Assembly: GCF_020889785.1 (NCBI RefSeq)
Contig: NZ_JACMYK010000011.1
Coordinates: forward strand, 43,299 to 107,298
Source: Bradyrhizobium acaciae
GTDB taxonomy: Bacteria; Pseudomonadota; Alphaproteobacteria; Rhizobiales; Xanthobacteraceae
Direction: 5' to 3'
Length of the DNA stretch: 64,000 nt
Part shown: one piece after another, positions 42,496 through 50,523 of the stretch
Layout: each line of letters opens with the position of its first letter
How positions within the stretch are numbered: position 1 is the first letter of the stretch
Program-made: the position numbers and the translations under genes
Notes under the pieces: model-generated
The model's input: only the letters and a program-made list of their open reading frames with translations
What the model was told of the DNA's origin: nothing
The model's database searches: none

Positions 42496-44184
42496 ATGAA
42501 CACGATCAGGTGGATCATTTCCGCTGCTCCGGAGATTTTTCTGCTGTTGGCTGTTGCCGTCGGCACGATCCTGGGCCGCGTGAAGATTCGCGGATTTGCG
42601 ATCGGGACCACGGCGTGTGTCCTGATCGTGGCGGTGCTGATCGGGCAATTCGGCGGCTTCACATTCCCTCCCGTGCTCCGCGTCATTCTCTTCAGCCTCT
42701 TCGTGTTCACGATCGGCTACCGCTCAGGGCCTGAGTTCTTCGCGTCGCTCAGCCTGCGCACGCTAGCGCAAGTCGCGATGGCCCTGGTGCTGGGAGGCAC
42801 CGGACTGCTGATCGTGTTGGCGTTCGCATCCAGCCTCAAGCTCGATCCTGGCACGGCGTCGGGAATCGCCGCGGGTGCGCTGACGCAATCTTCGGTGATC
42901 GGCACCGCGTCGGGCGCGCTGGCCCAGCTCGGTCTGCCGGCCGACGAGTTGAAGCAGCAGGAAGCCAATATCGCAGCCGGCTACGCCGTCACCTATGTAC
43001 TCGGCTACATTCTGACACTGCTATTCGTACCGTTCGTCGCACCGAAACTGATGCGCATCGACCTGAAAGCGGAGGCCAAGAAGCTGGAAGCCGAGCTTGC
43101 GGGGGGCGAAGTACCGCCGGCCGAAAATCTTTCTTACCGAAAATTTCAGGCTCGCGCCTATCTCGTGTCGACCGCTGCGGGGCGATCGGTCAAATCGATT
43201 GAGGAGCAGATCGGAAGCCGGACCGTCGTTGAACGTATCGTTCGCCAAGGGATCGACATAGAGCCGCATCTGGACACCGTGCTGGAGGGTGGCGACAACA
43301 TCGTCATCGCCGGACGCACCGCAGCCCTCGTCGCCGCCAGACCGATCATCGGCACCGAGATCGACGCCGACGAGATCCTCAAGGCAATTCCCGGCAACGT
43401 GGTCGAAGTGCTGGTCGACAATCGCAGGCTTCACGGTCGTTCCGTCAAGGACGTTGCCGAGCAGGTCGGCGGCAATGCGCGCGGCGTCTTCCTGCGTGCC
43501 CTGACGCGGATGGGCCGCGAAGTGCCGTTGAGCGCAGATACACGCATCTACGTGGGTGACGTCATGACGTTGGTCGGCAGCACGAGGAATATCGAGCGGG
43601 CCGCCAGCAACGTGGGCCAGATACTGCGGACGGGCGACCGCGCCGATATCGCCTTCCTTACCGCCGGCATCGCCATCGGCCTGCTTGCGGGGCTTGCCAG
43701 CATCAAGGTTGGCGGCGTCGCGCTGACCCTTGGCGGCGGCGGCGGCGCGCTGATCGCCGGCCTTGTCTGCGGCTGGTTGCGTTCGCGCCGGCCAACCCTA
43801 GGCGCGCTGCCGCCTGCCGCGCAGCAAACGCTAAGCGATGTCGGGCTTGGCGGCTTCATCGCCGCGATCGGTCTTGGCAACGGCGCAGCCGCCTGGACCG
43901 CGATTCAGGCGCACGGCCTGATGCTGGTCGGCATGGGCCTCGTCATTACTATCGTGCCGTTGGTGGTCGCGACACTGTTTGCCTTTTACGTGCTGCGCAT
44001 GAATCCGGTGGTGACCTGCGGCGCGCTGGCAGGCGCGATGACCGTCGATGCCGCGGTAACCGGCGCCTGCGAGATGGCGGAGAGCCAAACACCGGTCCTC
44101 GGCGTTGCCGTTCCCTACGCCGTCGGCAATGTGATTTTGACCGTGCTCGGCCCGATCATCGTGGCCAGCACATATGCCGGCTAA
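42496..44184 (+). CDS. Aspartate:alanine exchanger family antiporter (AspT/YidE-like)
   Basis: The 562-residue membrane protein has the AspT architecture. A first block of about five membrane helices (residues 10-190) holds the IGYRSGPEFFASL motif and GALTQSSVIGTASGAL. A cytoplasmic region with two TrkA-C-like lobes (about 210-370) follows, with IVRQGIDIEPHLDTVLEGGDNIVIAG and LSADTRIYVGDVMTLVGS. A second helix block repeats GLGGFIAAIGLGNGAA and GALAGAMTVDAAVTGA. AspT exchanges aspartate for alanine to generate proton motive force during decarboxylation; relatives carry other dicarboxylates. No decarboxylase gene is next to it. Control by the FixK-like box suggests use in low oxygen. Confidence 0.9.
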   Translation: MNTIRWIISAAPEIFLLLAVAVGTILGRVKIRGFAIGTTACVLIVAVLIGQFGGFTFPPVLRVILFSLFVFTIGYRSGPEFFASLSLRTLAQVAMALVLGGTGLLIVLAFASSLKLDPGTASGIAAGALTQSSVIGTASGALAQLGLPADELKQQEANIAAGYAVTYVLGYILTLLFVPFVAPKLMRIDLKAEAKKLEAELAGGEVPPAENLSYRKFQARAYLVSTAAGRSVKSIEEQIGSRTVVERIVRQGIDIEPHLDTVLEGGDNIVIAGRTAALVAARPIIGTEIDADEILKAIPGNVVEVLVDNRRLHGRSVKDVAEQVGGNARGVFLRALTRMGREVPLSADTRIYVGDVMTLVGSTRNIERAASNVGQILRTGDRADIAFLTAGIAIGLLAGLASIKVGGVALTLGGGGGALIAGLVCGWLRSRRPTLGALPPAAQQTLSDVGLGGFIAAIGLGNGAAAWTAIQAHGLMLVGMGLVITIVPLVVATLFAFYVLRMNPVVTCGALAGAMTVDAAVTGACEMAESQTPVLGVAVPYAVGNVILTVLGPIIVASTYAG

Positions 44185-44348
44185 GGAAAGTACCGGGGCG
44201 CGAAGCACGGCAACGCGCCCGCGGCGCGGCACGCCGGCCGCGCGACTGGCGGAAAGCGGAGTTGATCTCGCTCAACTTGCCCCGGCTTTAGATGAGCTAA
44301 TCAAGAAGTGCGTGGTCCCCCCTACGCGAGAAATGCCCCCCATCCCAA

Positions 44349-44384
44349 GGCCGCTGGCTTCCCCAAGGCCGGCGGCCCTTTTTG
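44349..44384 (+). terminator. Rho-independent terminator after the antiporter gene
   Basis: GGCCGCTGGC (44349-44358) and GCCGGCGGCC (44368-44377) pair over ten positions with one wobble, followed by CTTTTTG. It lies only 26 bases before the small gene at 44410, so that gene needs read-through or a promoter overlapping the hairpin. Confidence 0.65.
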
Positions 44385-44409
44385 TCTTGATCGACCCGGA
44401 GCCTTTTTG

Positions 44410-44589
44410 ATGCTGACAGCAGCGGAATGCCGAGATTTGGCCGAGAGCTATCGGAGCCAATCGCAAGACCGCGCAGTCTCTGCAAAGCAGGCGAACGTGC
44501 TGCGAAATATCGCCAACAGCTTCACAGGCCTGGCAAAACAACTCGAGATGCTGGCTGATGATGAACACGGCCTGCGCGCGCCGCATTGA
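44410..44589 (+). CDS. Small hypothetical protein (59 residues)
   Basis: ATG 44410 follows GGAG by about ten bases. The peptide starts MLTAAECRDLAESYRSQSQD, then VLRNIANSFTGLAKQLEML. The AECR...Y...VLxNISxSxTxLAxQLE pattern matches a small soluble helical protein group that I recognise from Bradyrhizobiaceae; its function is not known. The start of the hairpin at 44349 belongs to the upstream antiporter transcript. Confidence 0.7.
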   Translation: MLTAAECRDLAESYRSQSQDRAVSAKQANVLRNIANSFTGLAKQLEMLADDEHGLRAPH

Positions 44590-44718
44590 GCCGGACTATG
44601 GATTTCGGCCGCTGCCTGTTGTTTGCGCGCCACTCTGCCGATGCTGCCGACCGAGCCGCGTGACGTTGCTCGGGTGAACGCATCGATCGGCTGCGGCCGC
44701 GCGCTGATCAGGTCCGCT

Positions 44719-45396
44719 CTAGCCGGCCAACGCCTTCAGCACCGCGGCTGAATCGGCAACCCAGCCGAAAATGCCGCCCTGGGCCTTGATCATCTTCAGG
44801 CCCATCTCGTGGAATTCCGGGAAGTAGGACGCGCAGCCGTCTGATATCACGACGCAGCGATAGCCGCGGTCGTTGGCTTCGCGCACCGTGGTGTTGACGC
44901 AGACTTCAGTGGTGACGCCGCAGACCAGGAGATTCTCGATGCCGTATTTCTGCAGGATGTCGCCGAATTCGGTGGCGTAGAATGCGCCCTTGCCGGGCTT
45001 GTCGATCACGATCTCGCCGTCGAGCGGATAGAGCTCGGGGATGATGTCATGCCCGGCCTCGCCGCGGATCAGGATACGTCCCATCGGCCCGGGATCGCCG
45101 ATCCGAAGCGACGGCGCGCCGCGCTCGAGCTTTGCCGGCGGCGCGTCGGAGAGATCGGGCAGATGGCCCTCGCGGGTATGGACAACGAGCAGGCCGGCGT
45201 CGCGGACTGCCGCGAGGACGGCAGCGATCGGCTTTACCGCGCGGGCGAGCTGGCCGACGTCATTGCCGAGCGTCTCGCCGAAGCCGCCAGGCTCCATGAA
45301 ATCGCGCTGCATGTCGATGATGACGAGCGCGGTCCTGCTCCAGTCGAGCGTGATCGGCCCCGGCTCCGCCGCGATTGTCGCGCCTGAATTCGCCAT
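44719..45396 (-). CDS. Cysteine amidohydrolase, isochorismatase family (biuret hydrolase-like paralogue)
   Basis: The 225-residue hydrolase has the family triad Asp28 (VIIDMQRDF), Lys133 (IDKPGKG) and Cys166 (VTTEVCVNT), plus Gln206 in IKAQGG. The spacing of Lys, Cys and Gln equals that of the biuret hydrolase encoded at 58753-59436, and both share TREGH and IGDPGP(M/C)GRIL. The N-terminus and the surroundings of the active site differ, so its substrate may be another carbamoyl or amide compound. It is transcribed from a sigma-54 promoter at 45436-45451, divergent from formamidase, which points to nitrogen release. Confidence 0.9.
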   Translation of the reverse strand: MANSGATIAAEPGPITLDWSRTALVIIDMQRDFMEPGGFGETLGNDVGQLARAVKPIAAVLAAVRDAGLLVVHTREGHLPDLSDAPPAKLERGAPSLRIGDPGPMGRILIRGEAGHDIIPELYPLDGEIVIDKPGKGAFYATEFGDILQKYGIENLLVCGVTTEVCVNTTVREANDRGYRCVVISDGCASYFPEFHEMGLKMIKAQGGIFGWVADSAAVLKALAG

Positions 45397-45435
45397 GACG
45401 TACGCCCCGAATGCGAGAAGACCCGCGCTTGATTA

Positions 45436-45451
45436 AGCAAACCGCGTGCCA
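45436..45451 (-). promoter_or_regulatory. Sigma-54 promoter of the cysteine amidohydrolase gene
   Basis: On the minus strand the sequence is TGGCACGCGGTTTGCT: TGGCACG (-24) and TTGCT (-12) with GG-N10-GC spacing, a perfect match to the sigma-54 consensus. The -12 element lies 40 bases before the ATG at 45396. Confidence 0.85.
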
Positions 45452-45582
45452 TTGCGCAAATGATAGTGCCGTCCCCTTCAATGGCCCGAAATGCCCGGCA
45501 TCTCAATTGCTTGGGACACGCGCCCGGCCGTTCGCCCTGCCCCGCTTCTCATCCGCTTGATTTGCGCATCGCTTAATCCTGC
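45452..45582. promoter_or_regulatory. Shared activator region between two sigma-54 promoters
   Basis: The 131 bases between the two promoters are where an enhancer-binding protein such as NtrC should sit. TGCGCAAAT at 45454-45462 and its inverse ATTTGCGCA at 45560-45568 are repeated in opposite orientation. A GCAC...GCGC pair at 45452-45469 is only an imperfect NtrC site, and no NifA site (TGT-N10-ACA) was found. Confidence 0.4.
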
Positions 45583-45598
45583 TGGCATGATCGTTGCT
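45583..45598 (+). promoter_or_regulatory. Sigma-54 promoter of the formamidase gene
   Basis: TGGCATGATCGTTGCT has TGGCATG (-24) and TTGCT (-12) with exact GG-N10-GC spacing; one base differs from consensus. Transcription would begin near 45609, about 72 bases before the ATG at 45681. Confidence 0.82.
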
Positions 45599-45680
45599 AG
45601 CTGAGAGCCGCATCGGAGCCGAACGAGCGGCGACGAACGTTCGGGAAATGACAACGCTTCAAACAAGCGGGAGGACAGGC

Positions 45681-46694
45681 ATGAATGGACTTGGCGGTCT
45701 CAACAAGTCACCCAACGGCGTCGTGATCGGACTGGTGCAGCTGCAGCTGCCCGTGGTTGCGACCAAGGCCGATCTGGCACGGCAGACCGAGCGCATCGTC
45801 TGGATGGTCGGCAAGGCGCGGCGCAATCTCGCCACCATGGATCTGGTCGTCTTCCCCGAATATTCGCTGCACGGCCTGTCGATGGATACCAATCCGGAGA
45901 TCATGTGCCGGCTCGACGGGCCGGAAGTCGCGGCCTTCAGGCGGGCCTGCATCGACAACAGGATCTGGGGCTGCTTCTCCATCATGGAGTTCAACCCGCA
46001 CGGCAATCCCTACAATTCAGGGCTGATCATCGACGATCACGGCGAGATCAAGCTGTACTACCGCAAATTCCATCCCTGGATTCCGGTCGAGCCGTGGGAG
46101 CCGGGCGACATCGGCATTCCCGTGATCGACGGACCGAAAGGCGCGAAGATCGCGCTGATCATCTGCCACGACGGCATGTTCCCGGAGATGGCGCGCGAAT
46201 GTGCTTACAAGGGCGCCGAGATCATGATCCGCACCGCCGGCTATACCGCGCCGATCCGCGACAGCTGGCGCTTCACCAACCAGGCCAACGCGTTCCAGAA
46301 CCTGATGGTGACCGCCAATGTCTGCATGTGCGGCTCAGACGGGTCTTTCGACTCGATGGGCGAAGGCATGATCGTCAATTTCGACGGCAGCATCATCGCG
46401 CACGGCACCACGGGACGGGCCGACGAGATCATCACCGCCGAGGTGCGGCCCGACCTCGTGCGCGAGGCGCGGATCAACTGGGGCGTCGAGAACAACATCT
46501 ATCAGCTCTGGCACCGCGGCTATGTCGCGGTGAAGGGCGGCGCGATGGATTGCCCCTACACCTTCATGCAGGACATGGTATCCGGCCGCTTCCGGCTGCC
46601 CTGGGAAGACCAGGTCAAGATCACCGACGGCACGTCCTGCGGCTTTGCGGCACCGACACGGATGTTCGGCAAGGCCGCGAAGGCTGCCGAGTAG
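45681..46694 (+). CDS. amiF: Formamidase (AmiF), nitrilase superfamily
   Basis: This 337-residue enzyme hydrolyses formamide to formate and ammonia in the cytosol. The nitrilase triad is intact: Glu60 (VVFPEYS), Lys129 (YYRKFHPW) and Cys162 (ICHDGMFPE). FHPWIPVEPWEPGDIG and GVENNIYQLWHRGYVA are characteristic of AmiF rather than AmiE aliphatic amidases. The length matches known formamidases (about 335). ATG 45681 follows GGGAGG; upstream in-frame codons lie in the leader. It is expressed from a sigma-54 promoter, divergent from a cysteine amidohydrolase, consistent with nitrogen-limited expression. Confidence 0.93.
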   Translation: MNGLGGLNKSPNGVVIGLVQLQLPVVATKADLARQTERIVWMVGKARRNLATMDLVVFPEYSLHGLSMDTNPEIMCRLDGPEVAAFRRACIDNRIWGCFSIMEFNPHGNPYNSGLIIDDHGEIKLYYRKFHPWIPVEPWEPGDIGIPVIDGPKGAKIALIICHDGMFPEMARECAYKGAEIMIRTAGYTAPIRDSWRFTNQANAFQNLMVTANVCMCGSDGSFDSMGEGMIVNFDGSIIAHGTTGRADEIITAEVRPDLVREARINWGVENNIYQLWHRGYVAVKGGAMDCPYTFMQDMVSGRFRLPWEDQVKITDGTSCGFAAPTRMFGKAAKAAE

Positions 46695-46745
46695 CCGCCA
46701 GAGCGGTATGAGTTTTGGTTGACTCGGGCGTGCCGCGATTTCGGC

Positions 46746-46896
46746 TCACCTCTCCCCGTCGGGGAGAGGTCGGATTGCTCTCGGCGATGCGAAGCATCGT
46801 CCGTGCAATCCGGGTGAGGGCTCTTGCTCTTTTGATAGACCGTAACCCCTCACCCGATTTGCTGCGCAAATCGACCTCTCCTAAGGGAGAGGTGAA
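46746..46896. repeat. Intergenic palindromic repeat, family E (copy 3)
   Basis: Hairpins CCTCTCCCCGTCGGGGAGAGG, GATGCGAAGCATC and GATTTGCTGCGCAAATC, ending CCTCTCCTAAGGGAGAGG. It fills the convergent gap between formamidase and the YeiH-like gene, so it may terminate both. Confidence 0.8.
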
Positions 46897-46936
46897 CCTT
46901 CGATGCGGCTGCAGCTCAACCTAATCTAGTCATGCT

Positions 46937-48031
46937 CTACTTGAAGAAGTGCACGAGGCCGATGCTCAAGCCCAGCAGCAGCATCAGCGACAGCGTGACT
47001 GCCGCGGTCACCCGGCCGCCGACGGTCGAGAGCACGCGCACGTCGACGCCGAGCCCGAGCGCCGCCATCGAGACGACGGTGAGGATCGCCGCCGTCTTCG
47101 TCACCGGCGCGATCGCGATATCGGGCACCAGCTGGAACGAGCGCAGCGCGGCCAGCACCAGGAAGCCGATGATGAACCAGGGCACCAGTTTGAACGGGCT
47201 GATCGCGGCGGCCTTTGCAGCACCCGCGTCGACAGCGCCGGTCCTGGTGTTTGCCTTGGTGTTTGCCTTGCGCCGCCGCGCCACGAACAGCGAGAGGCCG
47301 ACCACGATCGGGCCCAGCATCAGGACGCGCACCAGCTTCACCAGCGTGCCGATCTGGGTCGACACGATGCCGGCCGGCACGGTCGCCGCCAGCACCTGCG
47401 GCACGGCATAGACCGTGAGCCCGGCGAGGATGCCGTATTGCGTCGCGGTCAGCTTCAAGAGCGGGATCAAGAGCGGCAGGCCGAGCACCATCAGCACGCC
47501 GAGGATGGCGGTGAACGAGATCGACGAGACGATGTCGTCGCCATCGGCCTCGATCACGGGCGCCACCGCGGCGATCGCCGAGTTGCCGCAGATCGAATTG
47601 CCGCAGGCGATCAGGATCGCGAGCTTGGTCTTGAGCCCGAGCAGGCGGGCGAGCCCATAGCTCACCGCCAGCATGATCACGACGGTGGCGGCGATGGCGC
47701 CGATCAGGAGCCAGCCCGACGCCAGGATCGCGGCGAAGCTGATCGACGCGCCGAGCAGCATCACCGCGACCTCGAGCAGCTGCTTGGCGCTGAAGGCAAT
47801 GCCCGAGCGCCAGCGCTCCGACGGCTCCCAGGCGGTGCGCACGGCCATCCCGAGCAGGATCGCGACCACCAGGGCCTCGATATAGGGATGGTCGAAAACC
47901 CGCTCTTCGGCGGCCTGGATGCCGAGCGAGATGATCGTGACCATTCCGCAGAGCAGAATGCCCGGAATGAGCAGGAATATGCGCTTCAGCGTCCCCTGCT
48001 TCTGCCCCTGATCTTGTTGTTGTTCCGGCAC
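46937..48031 (-). CDS. YeiH-family putative sulfate/sulfite exporter
   Basis: The 364-residue membrane protein has about ten hydrophobic segments. The conserved YeiH/UPF0324 motifs are IACGNSICGNSAIAAVAPVI (about 143-162) and KQLLEVAVMLLGASISF. The start is GTG 48031 with GAGGA upstream. The family is annotated as putative sulfate exporters on limited evidence. It is divergent from a LysR gene 86 bases away, like yeiH/yeiE in enterobacteria, which suggests that LysR protein controls it. Confidence 0.88.
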   Translation of the reverse strand: MPEQQQDQGQKQGTLKRIFLLIPGILLCGMVTIISLGIQAAEERVFDHPYIEALVVAILLGMAVRTAWEPSERWRSGIAFSAKQLLEVAVMLLGASISFAAILASGWLLIGAIAATVVIMLAVSYGLARLLGLKTKLAILIACGNSICGNSAIAAVAPVIEADGDDIVSSISFTAILGVLMVLGLPLLIPLLKLTATQYGILAGLTVYAVPQVLAATVPAGIVSTQIGTLVKLVRVLMLGPIVVGLSLFVARRRKANTKANTRTGAVDAGAAKAAAISPFKLVPWFIIGFLVLAALRSFQLVPDIAIAPVTKTAAILTVVSMAALGLGVDVRVLSTVGGRVTAAVTLSLMLLLGLSIGLVHFFK

Positions 48032-48117
48032 GAAATCCTCTTTTCAGAGAAGATTTTATGCGCCAGAGGCCACCTCTTGGCTAATATATTTTCGGACTGC
48101 CCCGATAGAGAGAAGTT

Positions 48118-49050
48118 ATGTCCCTCAACCTGCATCTGCTCCGCCTGTTCGCGGCCGTGGCGAAAACCGGCAGCTTCTCCCGCGCCGCCGACCTGCTGCA
48201 CATCAGCCAGCCGGCGATCTCCAAGGGGGTGCGGGATTTCGAGCTTCAGGTCGGCTGCCGGCTGCTCGATCGCACCCCGAAGGGGGTGCGGCCGACCCGG
48301 GAGGGCGCGGCGCTGGCCCGCCATGCCGAAACGCTGTTCGCGGCCGAGCGCGCCGCCGAGGACGAATTGCAGGCGCTGCGCAACCTCGACAGCGGCTCGC
48401 TGCGGATCGGTGCCAGCACCACGATCGCGACCTACATGATCCCGGAATATCTCGGCGTGTTCCACCGTGCCTTTCCCGGCATCGACTTGCATGTCGTGAG
48501 CGCCAACACCAGTGATATCGCCGCGCTGATGCTGGGGCATGAGATCGAGATCGCGCTGGTCGAGGGGCCGGTTGAGGACGAGAACCTGACCAGCACAGCC
48601 TGGCGCACCGACGTGATGGTGCTGATCGCAGCGCCCGATCACCGCTTCGCAGCCGCCGCAGGTCCGATCGACGTCCGCCTGCTCAACGACGAGATCCTGA
48701 TCCTGCGCGAACCGGGCTCAGGCACCCGCGAGGTGGTCGCGCAAGCGCTCGCCGCTCACCGCGTCGAGCCGCAGCGCACGCTCGAGATCGGCAGCACCGA
48801 GGCGATCAAGCAGGCGGTGGCCTCAGGCGTCGGCGTCGCCATCGTGTCGGTTGCTGTCATCGACGATCAGGTGAAGCTCGGAAAGCTGAAGGTGATCCCG
48901 ATCAAGGGCGTTCATATCGAGCGCACGCTCTGGCAGCTCAAATCGCCCGGCCGGCTCGACGTGCCGGCCGCGGTCGCGTTCGAGGGGATCATCCGGGCGA
49001 CGCAGGCCACGAAGACGCCGCCGCGAGTGCCGTCCGCCAGAGCGCGATGA
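48118..49050 (+). CDS. LysR-family regulator, YeiE-like
   Basis: The 310-residue regulator has an N-terminal winged helix (LRLFAAVAKTGSFSRAADLLHISQPAISKG, residues about 7-36) and a C-terminal two-lobe effector domain starting near residue 90 (SGSLRIGASTTIATYMIPEYL). ATG 48118 is directly behind AGAGAGAAGTT. It diverges from the YeiH-like gene. The AT-rich CTAATATATTTT at 48081-48092 between them fits the T-N11-A type site of LysR proteins. It probably activates the exporter in response to a small anion, by analogy with YeiE. Confidence 0.9.
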   Translation: MSLNLHLLRLFAAVAKTGSFSRAADLLHISQPAISKGVRDFELQVGCRLLDRTPKGVRPTREGAALARHAETLFAAERAAEDELQALRNLDSGSLRIGASTTIATYMIPEYLGVFHRAFPGIDLHVVSANTSDIAALMLGHEIEIALVEGPVEDENLTSTAWRTDVMVLIAAPDHRFAAAAGPIDVRLLNDEILILREPGSGTREVVAQALAAHRVEPQRTLEIGSTEAIKQAVASGVGVAIVSVAVIDDQVKLGKLKVIPIKGVHIERTLWQLKSPGRLDVPAAVAFEGIIRATQATKTPPRVPSARAR

Positions 49051-49237
49051 GACGAGGGTGCGTATTCATAAAAATCTGGGACACCCGCTTTCGGGGCGAA
49101 GCGGACACGCGATCCGGCCCAAGCAATATCGGCTTGTGACCCATCACTGACTTGGGAAGCGGATAGCCTTAGATCGGCTTATGAGGTTTGAGCGGACCAG
49201 GTGCAGGATGCCGCGCCATGACGACTGACGATCCCGC

Positions 49238-49354
49238 TCAATGACGTGCGCGCTCGCGGCGGTCGTTGATCAGTCGCTTCGCGCGTGCATCGTCGTTAGG
49301 ATCATCGAAGGCTTTGGTATCCGGCTTTGAGTGCTTGCCACGCAACCAGCGCAA
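49238..49354 (-). CDS. Possible 38-residue basic protein or gene remnant
   Basis: A TTG at 49354 opens a peptide with LRWLRGKHSKPDTKAFDDP then NDDARAKRLINDRRERARH. The composition is protein-like and the frame continues upstream as far as a stop near 49392 without ATG. It overlaps the end of the next gene in another frame. It could be a short gene or the 3' end of a decayed one. Confidence 0.35.
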   Translation of the reverse strand: MRWLRGKHSKPDTKAFDDPNDDARAKRLINDRRERARH

Positions 49355-49544
49355 GAATAAGCGCCCCGCATGAAATTGCGGCCACCCCTACATAGGTGCT
49401 GTAGCTACGCACCAAAAGGAACAAACTCCAGGCTGCCCCGACAATAACCCACCCAATGACCTCGCCACAAACGTAACCACAAGCGTAAGCAAGCGCTTCT
49501 TTTGCGCGGTCTTTCAAGGATAGGTCTGACTCTGTCTTCTGCAC
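49302..49544 (-). CDS. Possible small membrane protein (80 residues)
   Basis: From a GTG at 49544: VQKTESDLSLKDRAKEALAY, then two hydrophobic segments (EVIGWVIVGAAWSLFLLV and VGVAAISCGALILALVAW). The frame is open to 49661, but that part has no ribosome-binding site and looks like intergenic repeat sequence. No family recognised. Base composition is less GC-rich than the metabolic genes, as in the whole region 49051-50400. Confidence 0.4.
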   Translation of the reverse strand: MQKTESDLSLKDRAKEALAYACGYVCGEVIGWVIVGAAWSLFLLVRSYSTYVGVAAISCGALILALVAWQALKAGYQSLR

Positions 49545-49733
49545 CAGATGCAAGCTAGCATGGAACCGGCAACCGAAATTCAATCTCCGCAAAAAGTGAG
49601 CCGGGCTGGGATCGACCTTCGGCAGCCTACGCCCGTTGCTGACCGGAGCCGCCGACATCACAAGGTCCGCTTGCGAGAAGCGGTCCAGATGCAGGACGGC
49701 CTGTGACGTCGCCTATTGGCCCCGAAGCGGACG

Positions 49734-49952
49734 TTAAAGGTCAGTCTTCATGCCATCCAGACCGGGATGATCTTTGTAAATGTTGTCCTGAAGCATGTTG
49801 TCTATCCGAGCGATGATATCGCCGACCGACGTCCTTAATCTCAGAAACTCACTTGCTGGAGCAGCTTCTTCGGCGAGCGTGAGCGCCAAGGATAACTCCT
49901 CAATGGCCCGCTCTCCGTGCTGCTTAAATCGCGTGGCTGATTTCGCGTCCAT
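49734..49952 (-). CDS. Small hypothetical helical protein (72 residues)
   Basis: ATG 49952 starts MDAKSATRFKQHGERAIEEL, continues SLALTLAEEAAPASEFLRLR and ends in DNIYKDHPGLDGMKTDL. It is predicted helical and soluble, with no membrane segment. I recognise the pattern from small proteins of Bradyrhizobium but know no function. The frame extends to 50030, but the extra part is less protein-like. Confidence 0.6.
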   Translation of the reverse strand: MDAKSATRFKQHGERAIEELSLALTLAEEAAPASEFLRLRTSVGDIIARIDNMLQDNIYKDHPGLDGMKTDL

Positions 49953-50042
49953 AGAACTATCTCGCGGGAACGGTACCTGCCATTTGCAAATGGCAGCATA
50001 CCTGCCTTTAGACCAAGAAGCCTCGGCCAAACAGCTAGAGCG

Positions 50043-50351
50043 CTACTGTTCCGTTAATGACCCCCTATCGGAAGTCGGTGGGCCAAATTTGGCCGTCAAC
50101 CGTTGGCAGGTATCGCCGGATCGGATGTCTCGCGGGTCAGTCCCGCGGTGCGAGGCGACGTAGTCGATCTCGCCGCGCGCGGTGCCGATATCCATCAGCT
50201 CCCGGTCGCTAAGGCTGGACAAGGTGGCGCGCAACTTTTGGCGTTCGCGGCTCTCTTGAAAGGCATCCCAACACTTCCAGACGAAGCGGGCGACATGCCA
50301 GGTCGATACGGATTTCCGTTCCAGCCAATTTGTGCTGTGCGTCGTGCTCAT
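50043..50351 (-). CDS. DUF1127-domain protein
   Basis: This 102-residue protein starts at ATG 50351 behind AGGAGG with a seven-base spacer. It contains the DUF1127 motif, LRATLSSLSDRELMDIGTAR, followed by GEIDYVA (about residues 40-66). Small DUF1127 proteins of alphaproteobacteria have been linked to RNA handling and to phosphate or nutrient homeostasis; the longer ones, like this, are mostly uncharacterised. It diverges from the winged-helix/TPR gene. Confidence 0.8.
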   Translation of the reverse strand: MSTTHSTNWLERKSVSTWHVARFVWKCWDAFQESRERQKLRATLSSLSDRELMDIGTARGEIDYVASHRGTDPRDIRSGDTCQRLTAKFGPPTSDRGSLTEQ

Positions 50352-50523
50352 TGCGGCGCCTCCTAGGAGGGTGTTTTTCACCCGCACGAGCATGCTGTAA
50401 GATCGGCGGCTACGCTTGACCGACAGCTTACATTTTCCTCACCGGCAGCCTATTCTTGCGATTTCCAGCGAGGCCAAAGCGCCACCCGGTTATCGGCGGG
50501 CCCTCATCCAGCGGATTCGCATC

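Noticed and set aside
44174..44410. 78-codon frame after the antiporter gene
   Set aside because: It crosses the terminator hairpin and overlaps the antiporter stop; composition is dominated by proline and arginine.
45452..45469. NtrC site between the two sigma-54 promoters
   Set aside because: The half-sites are one base too far apart and one is GCGC rather than GTGC; reported only as a weak candidate region.
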